Assembly (NCBI RefSeq): GCF_032118995.1
Contig: NC_092651.1
Coordinates: 22,552,349-22,616,348 of the forward strand
DNA from: Asterias amurensis
Taxonomy: Eukaryota > Echinodermata > Asteroidea > Forcipulatida > Asteriidae
Length of the DNA: 64,000 nucleotides
Reading direction: 5' to 3'
Position numbers and translations under genes: made by a program. The notes under the pieces are model-generated. The model was not told the DNA's origin. It made no database searches and was given only the letters and a program-made list of their open reading frames with translations. This document shows, in pieces, positions 43,260 through 51,179 of this stretch (position 1 is its first letter; each line of letters begins with the position of its first letter).

Positions 43260-45417
43260 TTTCGCTTTATATAGCGCCTAATAATTAACACTTAATTCTC
43301 TAAGCGCTTTACAAAGAAGTACACTATAAATCAACAACAACATAAATATAAGGGGACAAATAACACCACTACAAGCATAACGATACAACAATACAAAATC
43401 CCACATTTCCTCTAGATTTATCTCCGTCTTATCAACCATTAATTTCTCCACGCAGGTTGTTCATGAGTACTCCAGTAACGGGCCTAATTCCATGAGTAGC
43501 GGCCCCAGGGGGCGTGGGGAGAGTGCCAGACGGGGTAATACTGGCTTCATTCCCCCTGGGTATCTGGCTAAACATAGCAAGCATGGTCCCTTTAATCTCG
43601 CCACTGAGGCTAAGGAAACTGTGAAGGCTGTCAAGAAACTGCTGGAAGTTGAGCGTAAGTTTTTTTTTCTGTTTGTGTTTTTTTGCAGCAGTATTTTCAT
43701 TCTGAATTGTTGTGAGGTTTTGGAACAATAACTTTTCTTTGAAAATATCATTGTTTTCTTTATTTTCCAAGGTTGGGCCAAATCAGTTTAACTTGGTTTC
43801 CGTGGCCTCTGCATCGTAAAATTTATTTAAAAAAATAAAAATAAATATAGGTTCATTTATTAAACATTAGAAAACTCCAAATAAACAGGGAAATGCTAAA
43901 AGGACTAAAGGCTAATAAACAAAATATACATCAAAAACCAAAATTAAAAGTTACTGGTTGTATGGCTTTTGACTGGCATCCCTGAATAAAGATAAAACAA
44001 TATTGGGAGACCACAATTTTACCACAATGACATGAGTGAAGATTTTATAATTTTTTTTTTTTTTTTTTAACCCATGAGAAGACTAGGGACTAAACTTTTT
44101 TGTTGAACAACATAAAATAAAAAATAAAAAGTAGAATTACATTGACAACTAAAAATATCGTTTTGTTTTCATTTTGTAGCTTTGCCTTATGGTTGGGAGG
44201 AAGCCTACACAGCGGACGGTATGAAGTACTTCTTAAAGTAAGTACATCAATCTAAAGGAATAATAAAAAATTTCAAATCTAGAGGATGAAAACCTATACT
44301 TGTTGATTACGTTATCCAATTTAACTGTGACGTCATAAGACATTGTCAAGAATATGTCCCACATTAGAATGTATGGTTTCTATACCATCTTTTTCTGTGC
44401 ATTGACCATCTTTTGAATCTGTACTGACCTTAACTATGTCTCAAGAATCTCTGGTCTTCGTTCTTGAATTAAGGGTAATAGTGAGGGTCACTTGTACGAG
44501 GAAAATGTAAATTTCTAGTGGAACTTTTTCTCCCGGTTTGACTAGCCACTGGAGTTTATTAACGGGATGGTCAAGTATCAAGATAACATTCATGATAACT
44601 TTGTTATAACCCATTCTAAATCCACCTGGCTTATAAGAATATAATGCTCTATCATGATACCATGATAGTATCTTGGGAGGAAGCTAAGTGGTCAAGTATC
44701 AAGAGGTTTGTAAGCTAAGTGGTCAAGTTTCGAGATAACATTCATGATACCCTTATTATAACCTGTTCTAAATCTGCCTCACTGAGAGTTGATGCTCTAT
44801 TATGATACCATAATAGTATAGAGTAAGGTTTGTAAGCGAAGTGGTCAAGTATCAAGATAGTATTTGTGATACCCTTCTTTTATTTTTTTCTAAATCTGCC
44901 TTTCTTATAAGAGGAGATGCTCTTTTATGATACCATGGTAGTATCTTGGGAGGTTTGTTAGCGAAGCGGTCAAGTGAAAAGATAACGTGCTTGATACCCT
45001 TGTTATAACCTGTTCCAAATCCAGAGTAGATGCTCTATTATGATACTGTGACAGTACCATTGGATGTTTATAAACAAAATGGTCATTTCTAGCAGCTTGC
45101 TTATATACAACTGGGAATTATTTAGTATTTTAAGGGGCTTCCGTCAGTGCCTTCATAAATTCTCAGGCATGGGATCAAATGTTTGGTGCATTTAAAAACT
45201 TATTTGAGTGCTGATTTCATTGATTGATGTGTTTGGGGTTTTTTTGCCTCCACGATTTTGATTTTTCTTTATATTCCTGTATTGATGTTATTTATTTTTT
45301 TATTTTTTTTACAGTCATGTGACCCAGGGTACAACATGGATTCACCCGATCTCAAACGTCAATCATCTGCCGAATATCGAAGAGAATGCCCAAGAACTGC
45401 CCGAAACAAGAGCATAA
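26443..45417 (+). CDS. STXBP4: Syntaxin-binding protein 4-like (STXBP4/Synip), 21 coding exons, 861 aa
   Basis: Exons joined by reading GT-AG sites and phase: 26443-26480, 27017-27099, 28435-28533, 28654-28723, 28930-29004, 29382-29491, 31017-31128, 32574-32706, 33230-33336, 34571-34944, 35790-35897, 36760-36992, 38089-38185, 38420-38547, 39387-39482, 39739-39804, 40390-40560, 41350-41475, 43456-43654, 44180-44237, 45315-45417. They sum to 2586 nt with an open frame and a terminal TAA. Domain order: PDZ1 (~29-120), PDZ2 (~200-286), Pro/Ser/Gln-rich linker (287-500), EF-hand-like block (~505-590), coiled coil (~598-742), WW (~810-840). In mammals STXBP4 binds syntaxin 4, regulates GLUT4 vesicle fusion and also stabilises p63; here function is inferred by homology. 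Vertebrate STXBP4 is about 550 aa with a single PDZ, so this copy is longer. The start ATG lies in a short exon and is the least certain part: no in-frame stop occurs between 26362 and the ATG, and a possible acceptor at 26398 suggests an upstream 5' UTR exon. Confidence 0.92.
26749..26812 (+). repeat. Four tandem 15-bp units in STXBP4 intron 1
   Basis: 'gaagccattttcat(t/a)' repeated four times. Being a multiple of three it creates an open frame (EAIFI repeats), but the stretch is intronic. Confidence 0.85.
27417..27810 (+). repeat. tRNA-Leu-like SINE (family 2) split by a foldback element
   Basis: Head 'ggtgttgtggctaagcgg' and anticodon-arm-like 'ggactcaagctctggt', then 'cattagcaagacactt'. 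The SINE is interrupted at 27530-27717 and resumes 'taaaacataattc'. Confidence 0.65.
27530..27717. mobile_element. Foldback MITE inserted into the SINE
   Basis: Left arm 'CCCGGTTCATACTTCCTGCG' and right arm 'CGCAGGAAGTATGATCCGGG'. Inner 'GAATTTGACGTCAC' / 'GTGACGTCAAGATT' extend the palindrome. Confidence 0.85.
27902..28132. mobile_element. Foldback element B ('CAATTTCATAGAGCTGCTTA' ends)
   Basis: Left end 'CAATTTCATAGAGCTGCTTA' and right end 'AGCAGCTCTATGAAATTGGG' are inverted. Other copies: 37194-37434, 42773-43013, and partial 38575-38745 and 59158-59330. Confidence 0.8.
28133..28282. mobile_element. Foldback element C ('GGGGCCGATTTCACAAAG' ends)
   Basis: Left end 'GGGGCCGATTTCACAAAG' and right end 'CTTTGTGAAATCGGCCCC' are exact inverted repeats; total ~150 bp. 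It directly abuts element B. Confidence 0.85.
29382..31128 (+). CDS. STXBP4: STXBP4 exons 6-7: inter-PDZ linker
   Basis: Two exons (29382-29491 and 31017-31128) encode a polar linker rich in Ser, Asp and Asn ('SVSSDQASDSNDGAPRRWSS', 'STQSPSPSVISSSGPGD'). No fold is recognised and the segment is probably disordered. Phase 2 entry and phase 2 exit match PDZ1 exon 5 and PDZ2 exon 8. The intervening 1.5-kb intron holds a 330-bp TIR element and an AT-rich repeat. Confidence 0.85.
29539..29873. mobile_element. ~335-bp TIR element in STXBP4 intron 6
   Basis: Left end 'TTAAGCCGGCCTCGGGTTGA' and right end 'CGACCTGAGGCCGGCTTTAA' are inverted and flanked by TTAA, suggesting TTAA target-site use. Confidence 0.8.
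31190..31532. mobile_element. Family E TTAA-flanked MITE in STXBP4 intron 7
   Basis: Left end 'TTAAAGCCATTATACACTTT' and right end 'AAAGTGTCCAATGGCTTTAA'. Its interior matches the reverse complement of the 574-943 copy ('catgtcatgacatgg', 'ccgatgaccgattgagcc'). Confidence 0.8.
31688..32075 (-). mobile_element. Family A TIR element (copy A5) in STXBP4 intron 7
   Basis: Left end 'ggcagtggacattattgg', central hairpin near 31853-31893, right end 'caatagtgtccagtgtcttt'. Orientation is opposite to copy A6. Confidence 0.85.
32331..32475. mobile_element. Family D foldback element in STXBP4 intron 7
   Basis: 'gattttacaaagagttagga' and 'tcctaactctttgtgaaatc' are inverted ends. Inner 'GGACTAGTC' motifs repeat. 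Confidence 0.8.
32574..34944 (+). CDS. STXBP4: STXBP4 exons 8-10: PDZ2 and start of low-complexity linker
   Basis: Exon 8 (32574-32706) and exon 9 (33230-33336) encode the PDZ that aligns with the PDZ of vertebrate STXBP4: 'IVINKLSGLGLSIAGGIDR', 'GPSIYIQNVHQDGDCYRDGR', 'VGDRLLSVNGESLTG'. The G-L-G-L loop is at 210-213. Exon 10 (34571-34944) completes the last strand ('STLRLVYIPGG') and then enters a long region rich in Pro, Ser, Gln, His and Gly. A tRNA-derived SINE on the opposite strand ends about 22 bases before the exon 10 acceptor. Confidence 0.92.
34203..34548 (-). repeat. tRNA-Leu-like SINE (family 2) just before STXBP4 exon 10
   Basis: On the minus strand, 'GGGTGTCGTGGCCGAGCAG' with 'AACTCAAGCTC' (a CAA-anticodon-like loop) and B box 'GGGTTCGAATCC', followed by body 'cttgtgtccctgagac' and a 3' end 'AAGCGCT'. 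Confidence 0.8.
35204..35535 (-). repeat. tRNA-derived SINE family 1 plus a duplicated 3' segment
   Basis: Full SINE (A box 'taccaactagactaccgagg', B box 'gattcgaacccacgacc') in reverse orientation. The 72-bp segment at 35204-35275 is repeated almost exactly at 35462-35533. Confidence 0.85.
35790..36992 (+). CDS. STXBP4: STXBP4 exons 11-12: Pro/Ser/Gln linker ending in conserved LSLDP block
   Basis: Exon 11 (35790-35897) and exon 12 (36760-36992) encode a disordered-looking linker with many Pro, Ser, Thr, Gln and His. The end of exon 12 reads 'RSRRLSLDPHVRLRVDKLEV' and matches the vertebrate block of the form SLxPxVRxxxxKLE. Ser500 sits in R-x-R-x-x-S context, a basophilic-kinase (Akt-type) consensus. 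The intron between the exons contains a 154-bp foldback element and a poly-T tract. Confidence 0.88.
36320..36473. mobile_element. Foldback MITE in STXBP4 intron 11
   Basis: Left end 'GGAGTGCGTTTTGGCAACCC' and right end 'GGTCGCCAAAACGCACTCC'. ~154 bp total. Confidence 0.85.
37194..37434. mobile_element. Foldback element B in STXBP4 intron 12
   Basis: Ends 'CCAATTTCATAGAACTGCTC' and 'GCAGCTCTATGAAATTGGCC'. Inner arms 'gcttaagccaaat' / 'attttgcttaag' fold. Confidence 0.8.
37690..37905. repeat. Repeat with 'AAGAACTG' and 'CACATGGCGTTACT' motifs
   Basis: Shares 'ttctcttttgagtag', 'gagatttccacatgg' and 'gttactacagacctcacc' with 40080-40215, and related pieces with 41775-41960 and 63430-63605 (the last in reverse). 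Confidence 0.5.
38089..38547 (+). CDS. STXBP4: STXBP4 exons 13-14: EF-hand-like helical block
   Basis: Exon 13 (38089-38185) encodes 'ALKYLGIDPSEEEKMELRRR' and exon 14 (38420-38547) encodes 'VFVAVSRELFKMQLDE'. Both match the vertebrate segment around 'ALNYLGIQPT' and 'FVQVARNLFCLQLDE'. The pattern resembles a degenerate EF-hand pair, without a convincing calcium loop. The intron between them is only 234 bp. Phase 1 joins them and phase 0 leads into the coiled coil. Confidence 0.9.
39125..39365 (-). repeat. tRNA-derived SINE family 1 just before STXBP4 exon 15
   Basis: Reverse-oriented head 'gggattcgaacccacgaccc' and 'taccaactagactaccgagg', body 'gatgtgtgttagcactgta'. It ends ~20 bases before the exon 15 acceptor. 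Confidence 0.85.
39387..41475 (+). CDS. STXBP4: STXBP4 exons 15-18: coiled-coil region
   Basis: Exons 39387-39482, 39739-39804, 40390-40560 and 41350-41475, all phase 0, encode a long charged heptad-like helix: 'LETMRRQRDEALREVERLK', 'RALKSRVHLAEAAQHEAR', 'IDYEEVVHLLEAEVERLQ', 'LQKRLAILSCELRKAAISKR', 'TYEVATENLLQFAE'. These align closely with the vertebrate STXBP4 coiled coil (for example 'RALRSRIHLAEAAQRQA', 'MDYEEVIRLLEAKI'). The last part of exon 18 is duplicated in tandem in the following intron. Confidence 0.93.
40080..40215. mobile_element. Foldback element in STXBP4 intron 16
   Basis: 'aggtgaagttttacagtaac' and 'tgttgtttttgcaagactca' with 'catctcttttgagtag' / 'aaaaaagattttcacatg' form imperfect inverted arms. 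Confidence 0.55.
40800..41100 (+). repeat. tRNA-Leu-like SINE (family 2), 5' truncated, full tail
   Basis: B-box-like 'gggtttgagtccc', then 'cttgtgtccttgagcaag', and the 3' tail 'aagcgctatataaaaacgg' followed by (TATTAT)n. Confidence 0.8.
41429..41694 (+). repeat. Two 133-bp tandem units containing the end of STXBP4 exon 18
   Basis: The unit starts with the exon segment 'agaacatatgaagtagca', passes through 'cagtttgctgag|gtaggt' and the following intron, and repeats exactly 133 bp later (41431 versus 41564). Confidence 0.9.
41549..41608 (+). CDS. STXBP4: Possible alternative cassette exon of STXBP4 (duplicated exon 18 end)
   Basis: A 60-nt segment bounded by 'cctccgtcag' and 'gtaggt' reads AEVDERTYEVAAENLLQFAE in phase 0 and without stops. 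It would therefore insert 20 residues between exons 18 and 19 without shifting frame. The 3' 45 nt copies the end of exon 18 with few changes (one amino-acid change, T to A, plus silent changes). Whether it is spliced cannot be seen from the sequence; it may simply be an intronic duplicate. Confidence 0.35.
42012..42392 (+). mobile_element. Family A TIR element (copy A6) in STXBP4 intron 18
   Basis: Left end 'gacagtggacactattgg', central hairpin near 42188-42230, right end 'ccaatagtgtcctctgcctt'. It sits between the intact and decayed parts of the exon-18-derived array. Confidence 0.85.
42438..42770 (+). repeat. Decayed copies of the exon-18-derived unit
   Basis: 'gttgataggaagtacacag' (near 42503) and 'agtagatatgaagtagac' (near 42653) are each followed by 'ctttt(a/t)gctg(a/g)g', mirroring the exon end. 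The intron part ('gggtgggatgggcattggcatc') also matches. Period ~150 bp. Confidence 0.6.
42773..43013. mobile_element. Foldback element B in STXBP4 intron 18
   Basis: Ends 'CCCAATTGGATAGAGCTGCT' and 'AGCAACTCTATGAAATTTGC'. Interior 'ctccactcatttgttatgct' matches the other B copies. Confidence 0.75.
43216..43400 (-). repeat. (AAT)n-tailed retroposon 3' end
   Basis: (AAT)n followed by 'ctttatatagcgcctaataa' and 'ctctaagcgctttacaaa', which is the reversed 'AAGCGCTATATAAAG' type tail seen on the family 2 SINE. Confidence 0.55.
43456..45417 (+). CDS. STXBP4: STXBP4 exons 19-21: basic/Gly linker, WW domain, C-terminus
   Basis: Exon 19 (43456-43654) encodes a Gly/Arg/Ser-rich stretch followed by 'EAKETVKAVKKLLEVE', matching the vertebrate 'ESKELVKSVRALLDMD'. 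Exon 20 (44180-44237) and exon 21 (45315-45417) encode a full WW domain: 'LPYGWEEAYTADGMKYFLNH' then 'VTQGTTWIHP'. The signature tryptophans are W814 and W836 and the terminal Pro is P839. The protein ends 'ENAQELPETRA' at TAA 45415-45417. WW domains bind proline-rich ligands. The final intron contains a ~130-bp tandem repeat. Confidence 0.95.
44560..45085 (+). repeat. Four diverged ~130-bp tandem units in the last STXBP4 intron
   Basis: 'ggtcaagtatcaagata' recurs near 44569, 44722, 44843 and 44968 with 'gatgctctattatgatacca' between. Spacing 120-155 bp. Confidence 0.8.
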
Positions 45418-46552
45418 AGCGCAATATATAAACCATTTATCATCGTTATTATTATAATAATGTCTCTAGCCAGTCACAATGTGCCTGGAGGTCATAAGTC
45501 AAAAGTTACAGAATTTAAATTCAAGACACAAAGAGTATCAGATAAAACCTGAATCAACAGCGAGAATGATCTAGCCAATCACAAAGGTGCCTGAAGGTCA
45601 GATGTCACAGTTATCCCCATTGAACAGTACTGGAGTAAGAGTGTTTAAAAACAATAGATCAGATGAAGGAGGTGTCACCAGCCAATCACAAAGCTGTCAA
45701 ATGTCACATGTACCATACTTGAACAGTAGCAAAGCAAGAGTGTTAAATAATAAGCCTGTATTTAAAAGTGCTGTCACTGGCCAATCGCAGAGGAAATTAC
45801 TTAACAGTATTTTCTGTTTAACAGCTTCATGAAGTTGGCCTCTGATGTATTTTTATTTGTAGAGTGAAGTTAAACTTGAAGTGTACTTCTTTTTCAAATA
45901 TTGTACTATTTTTTTGTACATAGGTGTACTTGAGTGGTTGTGTGTCCAACTGGCTGTCTTAAACTGAAGCAAATTTTGTATATTTGTAATTATAATACTT
46001 CCAATAATTTATCTAATGTTAATAAGAACAAGTCTCAAAAAAGTACAAAAATATTATTTGAAAATGCTCTTTTCTACACATAGCACATAATGTACTTATC
46101 GTTTTACAATATTTTTGTGCCGTGGCCATTTCATCATAATGTAATCGAATTGTCAGCTATGGCTGTTTCTAAGAGTGTTACCAAGGACGTCCTATACTTC
46201 AATGCATACTCTGTTTGATCCAGCCTTAGCCGTAGCCGCTAATTCAGACACAGCCCTAATGAGTGCTGGAAGGGAATTTAGCTGGTTCTTTTTTTATATT
46301 ATTATTCATTATCATTCCATATGACATATTAGTATTCCTTACTAGAACTAGCATATTGTATTCTCTTATGCAAACATCTTATCAACACATTTAATTTATG
46401 TAAATGCAAAAGCAAACAATAATGAAATGGTTGAAGGGGCCATGACCAAACCAGGTTTGTGGTTGTATATGGATTTATGAACTCTAACCCAGTTACAGAT
46501 TGTATACGAGGCAGGGGGCGGCAGGGCTGCTTGTAGTAACTGTGGCAATAAA
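45418..46552 (+). other. Probable STXBP4 3' UTR with candidate poly(A) signal
   Basis: No long open frame follows the TAA. The first clear AATAAA in sense orientation is at 46547-46552, giving a 3' UTR of about 1.1 kb if used. The region includes a copy of a dispersed 'AGCCGTAGCCGC' repeat near 46225-46250, also seen near 10525-10570 and 56090-56190. The extent is inferred only from the signal hexamer. Confidence 0.4.
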
Positions 46553-46735
46553 ATTATTTAATGTTAAATTTATATACAGTGGTACACCTTTGTATTGCAG
46601 CATTAAATTTCGGGATCAGAACAGGTTTGTGTCTGGCTGTGCCTGGCTGTAAATTGAATTATGAACTCTCACCCAGTTACAGATAATATTCAGAGGGAGT
46701 GCATGCTTGTAGTAACTGGGTGGGAGTTAGTATTA
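46440..46735 (+). repeat. Direct duplication of ~115 bp near the STXBP4 3' end
   Basis: 'aggtttgtgg...atgaactctaacccagttacag...cttgtagtaact' at 46452-46542 recurs at 46624-46718 as 'aggtttgtgt...atgaactctcacccagttacag...cttgtagtaact'. Confidence 0.7.
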
Positions 46736-46890
46736 TCATAGAGTAATGGTATTATGCAGCTACATACATTGCATGCATTGATCATGACAACACAACCCCT
46801 TTAATTACTTCACGTTTCGACCCCGCAGAAGTATTTGATAAAAGTTCTTGATTTGAACGTGGAATGGTGAATTGAAACCCTTGTGTCATT

Positions 46891-47298
46891 GTTGTTTGTT
46901 TGTTTGTTTGTTTGTTTGTTTGTTTGTTTGTTTGTTTGTTTGTTTGTTTGTTTGTTTGTTTGTTTGTTTGTTTGTTTGTTTGTTTGTTTGTTTGTTTGTT
47001 TGTTTGTTTGTTTGTTTGTTTGTTTGTTTGTTTGTTTGTTTGTTTGTTTGTTTGTTTGTTTGTTTGTTTGTTTGTTTGTTTGTTTGTTTGTTTGTTTGTT
47101 TGTTTGTTTGTTTGTTTGTTTGTTTGTTTGTTTGTTTGTTTGTTTGTTTGTTTGTTTGTTTGTTTGTTTGTTTGTTTGTTTGTTTGTTTGTTTGTTTGTT
47201 TGTTTGTTTTTTTGTTTGTTTGTTTGTTTGTTTGTTTGTTTGTTTGTTTGTTTGTTTGTTTGTTTTTTTTGTTTTTTTTTGTTTGTTTGTTTGTTTGC
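46891..47298 (+). repeat. (TTTG)n microsatellite, ~400 bp
   Basis: About 100 tetranucleotide units, interrupted only near 47208 and 47264-47279. It creates long open frames on both strands (CLFV and KQTN repeats) that are not genes. Confidence 0.98.
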
Positions 47299-47299
47299 C

Positions 47300-47410
47300 T
47301 TGACATTGCGTGGTTTTCCTTTTGCGTCGGCCTTTTATGGGAGTCAAAATCCATAAATGGCCGACCGTGTTAGTCGACGAGGTAAAAGGAAAACCACACA
47401 ATTTCGAGGC
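47300..47410. repeat. Inverted repeat beside the microsatellite
   Basis: 'GCGTGGTTTTCCTTTTGCGT' and 'GAGGTAAAAGGAAAACCACAC' flank inner arms 'GGCCTTTTATGG' / 'CCATAAATGGCC'. Confidence 0.75.
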
Positions 47411-47875
47411 ATGTTTGTGTGGATCATTGTATTCTACTTTTAAACGTCTTTCCAATTATGTGCATTTCATAACAAACGGTTACAAACGCTTTTTATATAC
47501 CAACTCGACCAATCCAAGGCAACGTGTTCCTTTAACAGGGCTGTGGCGCAATGCTGCCCTCAACCAGGAACGCTAGGCGAATCATCTCTTTTCGATAAGT
47601 GTACTGTATGGGTTCTTTGTGCGTTACAGATAATATAGCGCAAATAACAGGATAGAGATGTCAAGAAGAAAATAACGTTCAGTTTACTTTTAGTTGTGAC
47701 GGAAAAACCATAAAGGGGAACCCCACGCAATCAGGGAGGACTGAAAACCTAATTCACTTGTGAAGGCTCCGGTCTGAGGTGGGACTCGAACTGGGGTTCA
47801 CAGAAAATGATTACTTTGCATTCATTATTCGATACGAGGAACACGACCAAGATGGAGGCAGCGTGGTAAAGGTAT

Positions 47876-48541
47876 CAGGGACACGGTCTCACGTGGTGTA
47901 TCCCAACATGCATACACAAAACATAGCAGATCTGTGAACATTTTGACTCAATATTGACGCATCGAAGCAAGTTGCAAGAAAATAATGAAAAGAAAAAAAA
48001 CATGTTGCACAAATTTGTGTGGACAGGACACTATTGGTGATTATCAAAGACCAGTATTCTCATTATAAAGCAACAAACCTGTGAAAATTTTTGCTCCGTT
48101 GGTCGTCGAAGTTGTGAGAACTGAATTAAACTAATTGAAAAACATCATTGTCACACTAAGTTGTGTGCTTTCAGACGCTTGGTTCGAGACCCAAAAATCT
48201 AATTCTGAGGTCCCGAAATCAATTTCGTGGAAAATTACTTTCTTTTTGGAAAACTTCGTTTCTTCAGAGGGAGCCGGTTCTCACAATGTTTTATACTATC
48301 AATAGCTCCCCATAACTCGTTACCAAGTAATTTTCTATGCTAATAATTATTTTGAGTAGCGTTCCATGCCTTAAAAAATGCTTCAAGAGGTCTGAAGTGA
48401 GAAACTACATCTTTCAAAAGAAATAGTAAACGCTTCAGAAAGAGCCGTTTCTCACAACGTTTTATACATCAACAGCTCTTGATGCGCGATACGAGTTTTG
48501 TGCTGGCAATTATTTTGAGTAATCAAACCAATAGTGCTTGA
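47876..48541 (+). mobile_element. Family A element with a second family A element nested inside
   Basis: Outer left half at 47876-48020 ('cacgtggtgtatcccaacat' to 'gcacaaatttgtgtg') and outer right half at 48376-48541 ('cttcagaaagagccgtttct' to 'ccaatagtgc'). A complete inner copy begins 'ggacaggacactattggtga' at 48022 and ends near 48375. Confidence 0.7.
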
Positions 48542-49157
48542 AACGAAACAATATTAATATAAAGCGTTCATATTAAGGCAATGGCGATTATTTTTGTTTG
48601 TACATGGCTGAAAGAAAATGAGCTATGTTTTCCATTTGTTTTCTTCTTTTTTTCTCTTAAGTTTTTAGTTTACTAATGGCTACCGCCTGCAGCAGATTTA
48701 TTTTGAAATGTCGTGCAAATGATCAAAACGAAATCTTAAAACTCACTCTCGAATCCATAAAGATATAGCTAAAACCTTAAACATTTTAAACTAAATTTCC
48801 GGATCAAATCAGCAAATAAATCAAACCTATGGGCTATCCTCTTAGAATTAATATATTGAGATAAATTCTACACAAGGATTACCGATAAGTTTTTCTACGA
48901 TCGACTGGAAAGGTCAGCAAACGCCAGAGGCGTGCAGGCTAAAGTGTCGCGTAAAGGAATAATTAATGCGGTCTTTCATTTTAGTATCCCCTTAATTTGT
49001 ATTCAGTAGGCTTCTTCTACATTAGGCCCGTGAGAGACAATTCTGAATAATTATTGCAGCGCAAAGAATATGAATAGATATAGAATGTTTTAAATAACTT
49101 TTAGTTAATAAAGCTTTCCGTAAAATGCATAAATAAAACTAAAGGCAGACGGGGGTG

Positions 49158-49656
49158 CCGGTGTCAGACGCAATTATGTCCGCCATGCAGTATTGTACGC
49201 TCCGGACACTTTTGCACATGCAATCGTGTCCGGGGTTAATTATGCAAAAACCGTCCGGCGGACGTGTGATGACTGTACATAGATAGATGTGCGCGCGTAG
49301 CGAGCGTGCATGCACTGAATCTACATAATATGCAGCATGAATATTCACGTTAATTGCAGCGAATACCCACTCGGCTGAACATTTCCCATGCCATTCATGA
49401 CAAGCACTTATACTTATAGCTTGTAACAAATGGCGAACGTGTTCCGTCGACCAAGGGCGTTTAATTTACTGCAAGGACGGATTTGGTGCAGACACAATTG
49501 CATATGCAAATGTGTCCGGGCGGACACAATTGCATTATGCAGCAGCGTCCGGGCGGACACGATTGCATATGCAAAACCGTCCGGCAGACATTATTGCATA
49601 TGCACTAATGTCCTCCGGATAGAATTGCACAGAGGAAAAATTGCATGTGACACCGA
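49158..49656. mobile_element. ~500-bp TIR element with internal GGACACAATTGCATATGCA repeats
   Basis: Left end 'CGGTGTCAGACGCAATTATG' and right end 'AAAATTGCATGTGACACCG' are inverted. Both flanks carry many copies of 'GTCCGG' and 'AATTGCATATGCA'-type words; the middle (~49290-49470) is unique. No coding capacity was seen. Confidence 0.75.
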
Positions 49657-49674
49657 TGTTTTCTCTGCACCCAT

Positions 49675-49819
49675 ATTCGTTGAAAATTACTTCTTTCTCG
49701 AAAACCACGTCACTTCAGAGGGAGCCGTTTTGTTTTATAATATCAACCTCTCCCCATCAAGTAAGTTTTTATGCTAATAATTGTTTTGAGTAATTACCAG
49801 TAGTGTCCACTGTCTTTAA
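49675..49819 (+). repeat. Right half of a family A element
   Basis: From 'ttcgttgaaaattacttctt' through 'agagggagccgttt' to 'agtagtgtccactgtcttt'. The left half is absent; the ~500-bp element lies immediately upstream. Confidence 0.75.
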
Positions 49820-51179
49820 CCTCGCGATGCAATTCGTCTTCACTGCAAAAACTTGGTGATAATGTGACACTAAACCCGTGTGCAAAACGGTCATTGACGT
49901 CACTCTGCGGCCCGCGTGAATATTATTAAGGTAAAACAAGCTTTCTTTGGTCAATTTCGGAAAATGAGCAGCCAATTTAATTTTCAGGCGATCAAATTAA
50001 AGCTAATTTGCCTCTCCGGTTTTTTCTGCGTTTCAAATTCAGAATTAGGTCATTCAATTTCGTTTTGAGGTATTCAAATTCCTAGCACACTCATTATTTT
50101 GTTAATGACACACAATCATCATTCATATTATTAGCAAAGCTGGTTTGGCTATATTGGCTGATTTAATCACTTTCAATTTCGTAAAGAGGCAATCAATTTC
50201 GCTAAATGAGGATTCAAATAAGTATACGACTAAAGAAATACGAATAAACAGATAACATGTAAAAGGCAACTGTTTCGTACCTTCACATTTAAATCAAGCG
50301 AACCTTATAATGGTTCCAGTAGACTTTACTTGGGGCCCCATAAGTTTTTTTGTTTTGGGGTTTTTTGTTTTTTTCGGGAGAGATTATGAGCAAGACCTGA
50401 TTTGAATGTGTTTGAATGTTGTTTTTTATGGTAATGTTTTTTTTTTGTAAATTATTGCGAACCATCAATCTGTTGGCGTGCCAGACATCTTGGCATTTAT
50501 GTTCAAGAGTGCCAAAATAATGAACAGCATGCCTTTAACATTCGTATAAGGAAACAACAAGTTAACCAAGCGTTTTTAAGAATGCACAAATTCCAGAATT
50601 GACTGCCCCAAAATGAAATTGAACGACTCAATGCACGCCTCAAAAAAATCCTGCGAATTTGAATGCAGCTTCGATGAAATTGACCGAGAAAACCTATATT
50701 AAAATAAATAAACGAATAAAATATTCACGCGTATAAAAAAAAAAAGGGAAACATTTTTTTTCTACTCGGGCACTACCCGGTTTCCAAAACGAATGCGTTT
50801 TGTTAAATTGTTTTAAGCCTTTTATTTGGCGAAGTTGACATTTTATTTTGTTCTTTACTGATGACAAAATGAAGTGTCTGAATCGTGTGTTTGTTCGTTT
50901 ATATATATATATATATATATTTTTTACGGTCAGGATGAACTTGTTTTCACTATTCCACATTGGCTCCCAGGTTATTTCACCTTGAGCCATCTTGGGATCC
51001 GGCATTGATGACAGTTTTCGCGACACCATTTTGATATAACAATTATTTGAGGTCACTGAAGCATTATATCCCTATGGGTTTGGCTTGTAATCATTGAACC
51101 GTTCCCAAAACAATCAATCTTCACATTGTCTGCAAAGTCGATGACGTCAATCAAAAGTACATTTTCCCCACAATGCATC

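Noticed and set aside
46782..47455. Long overlapping open frames on both strands (CLFV and KQTN repeats)
   Set aside because: They are translations of the TTTG microsatellite in all frames; there is no independent coding evidence.
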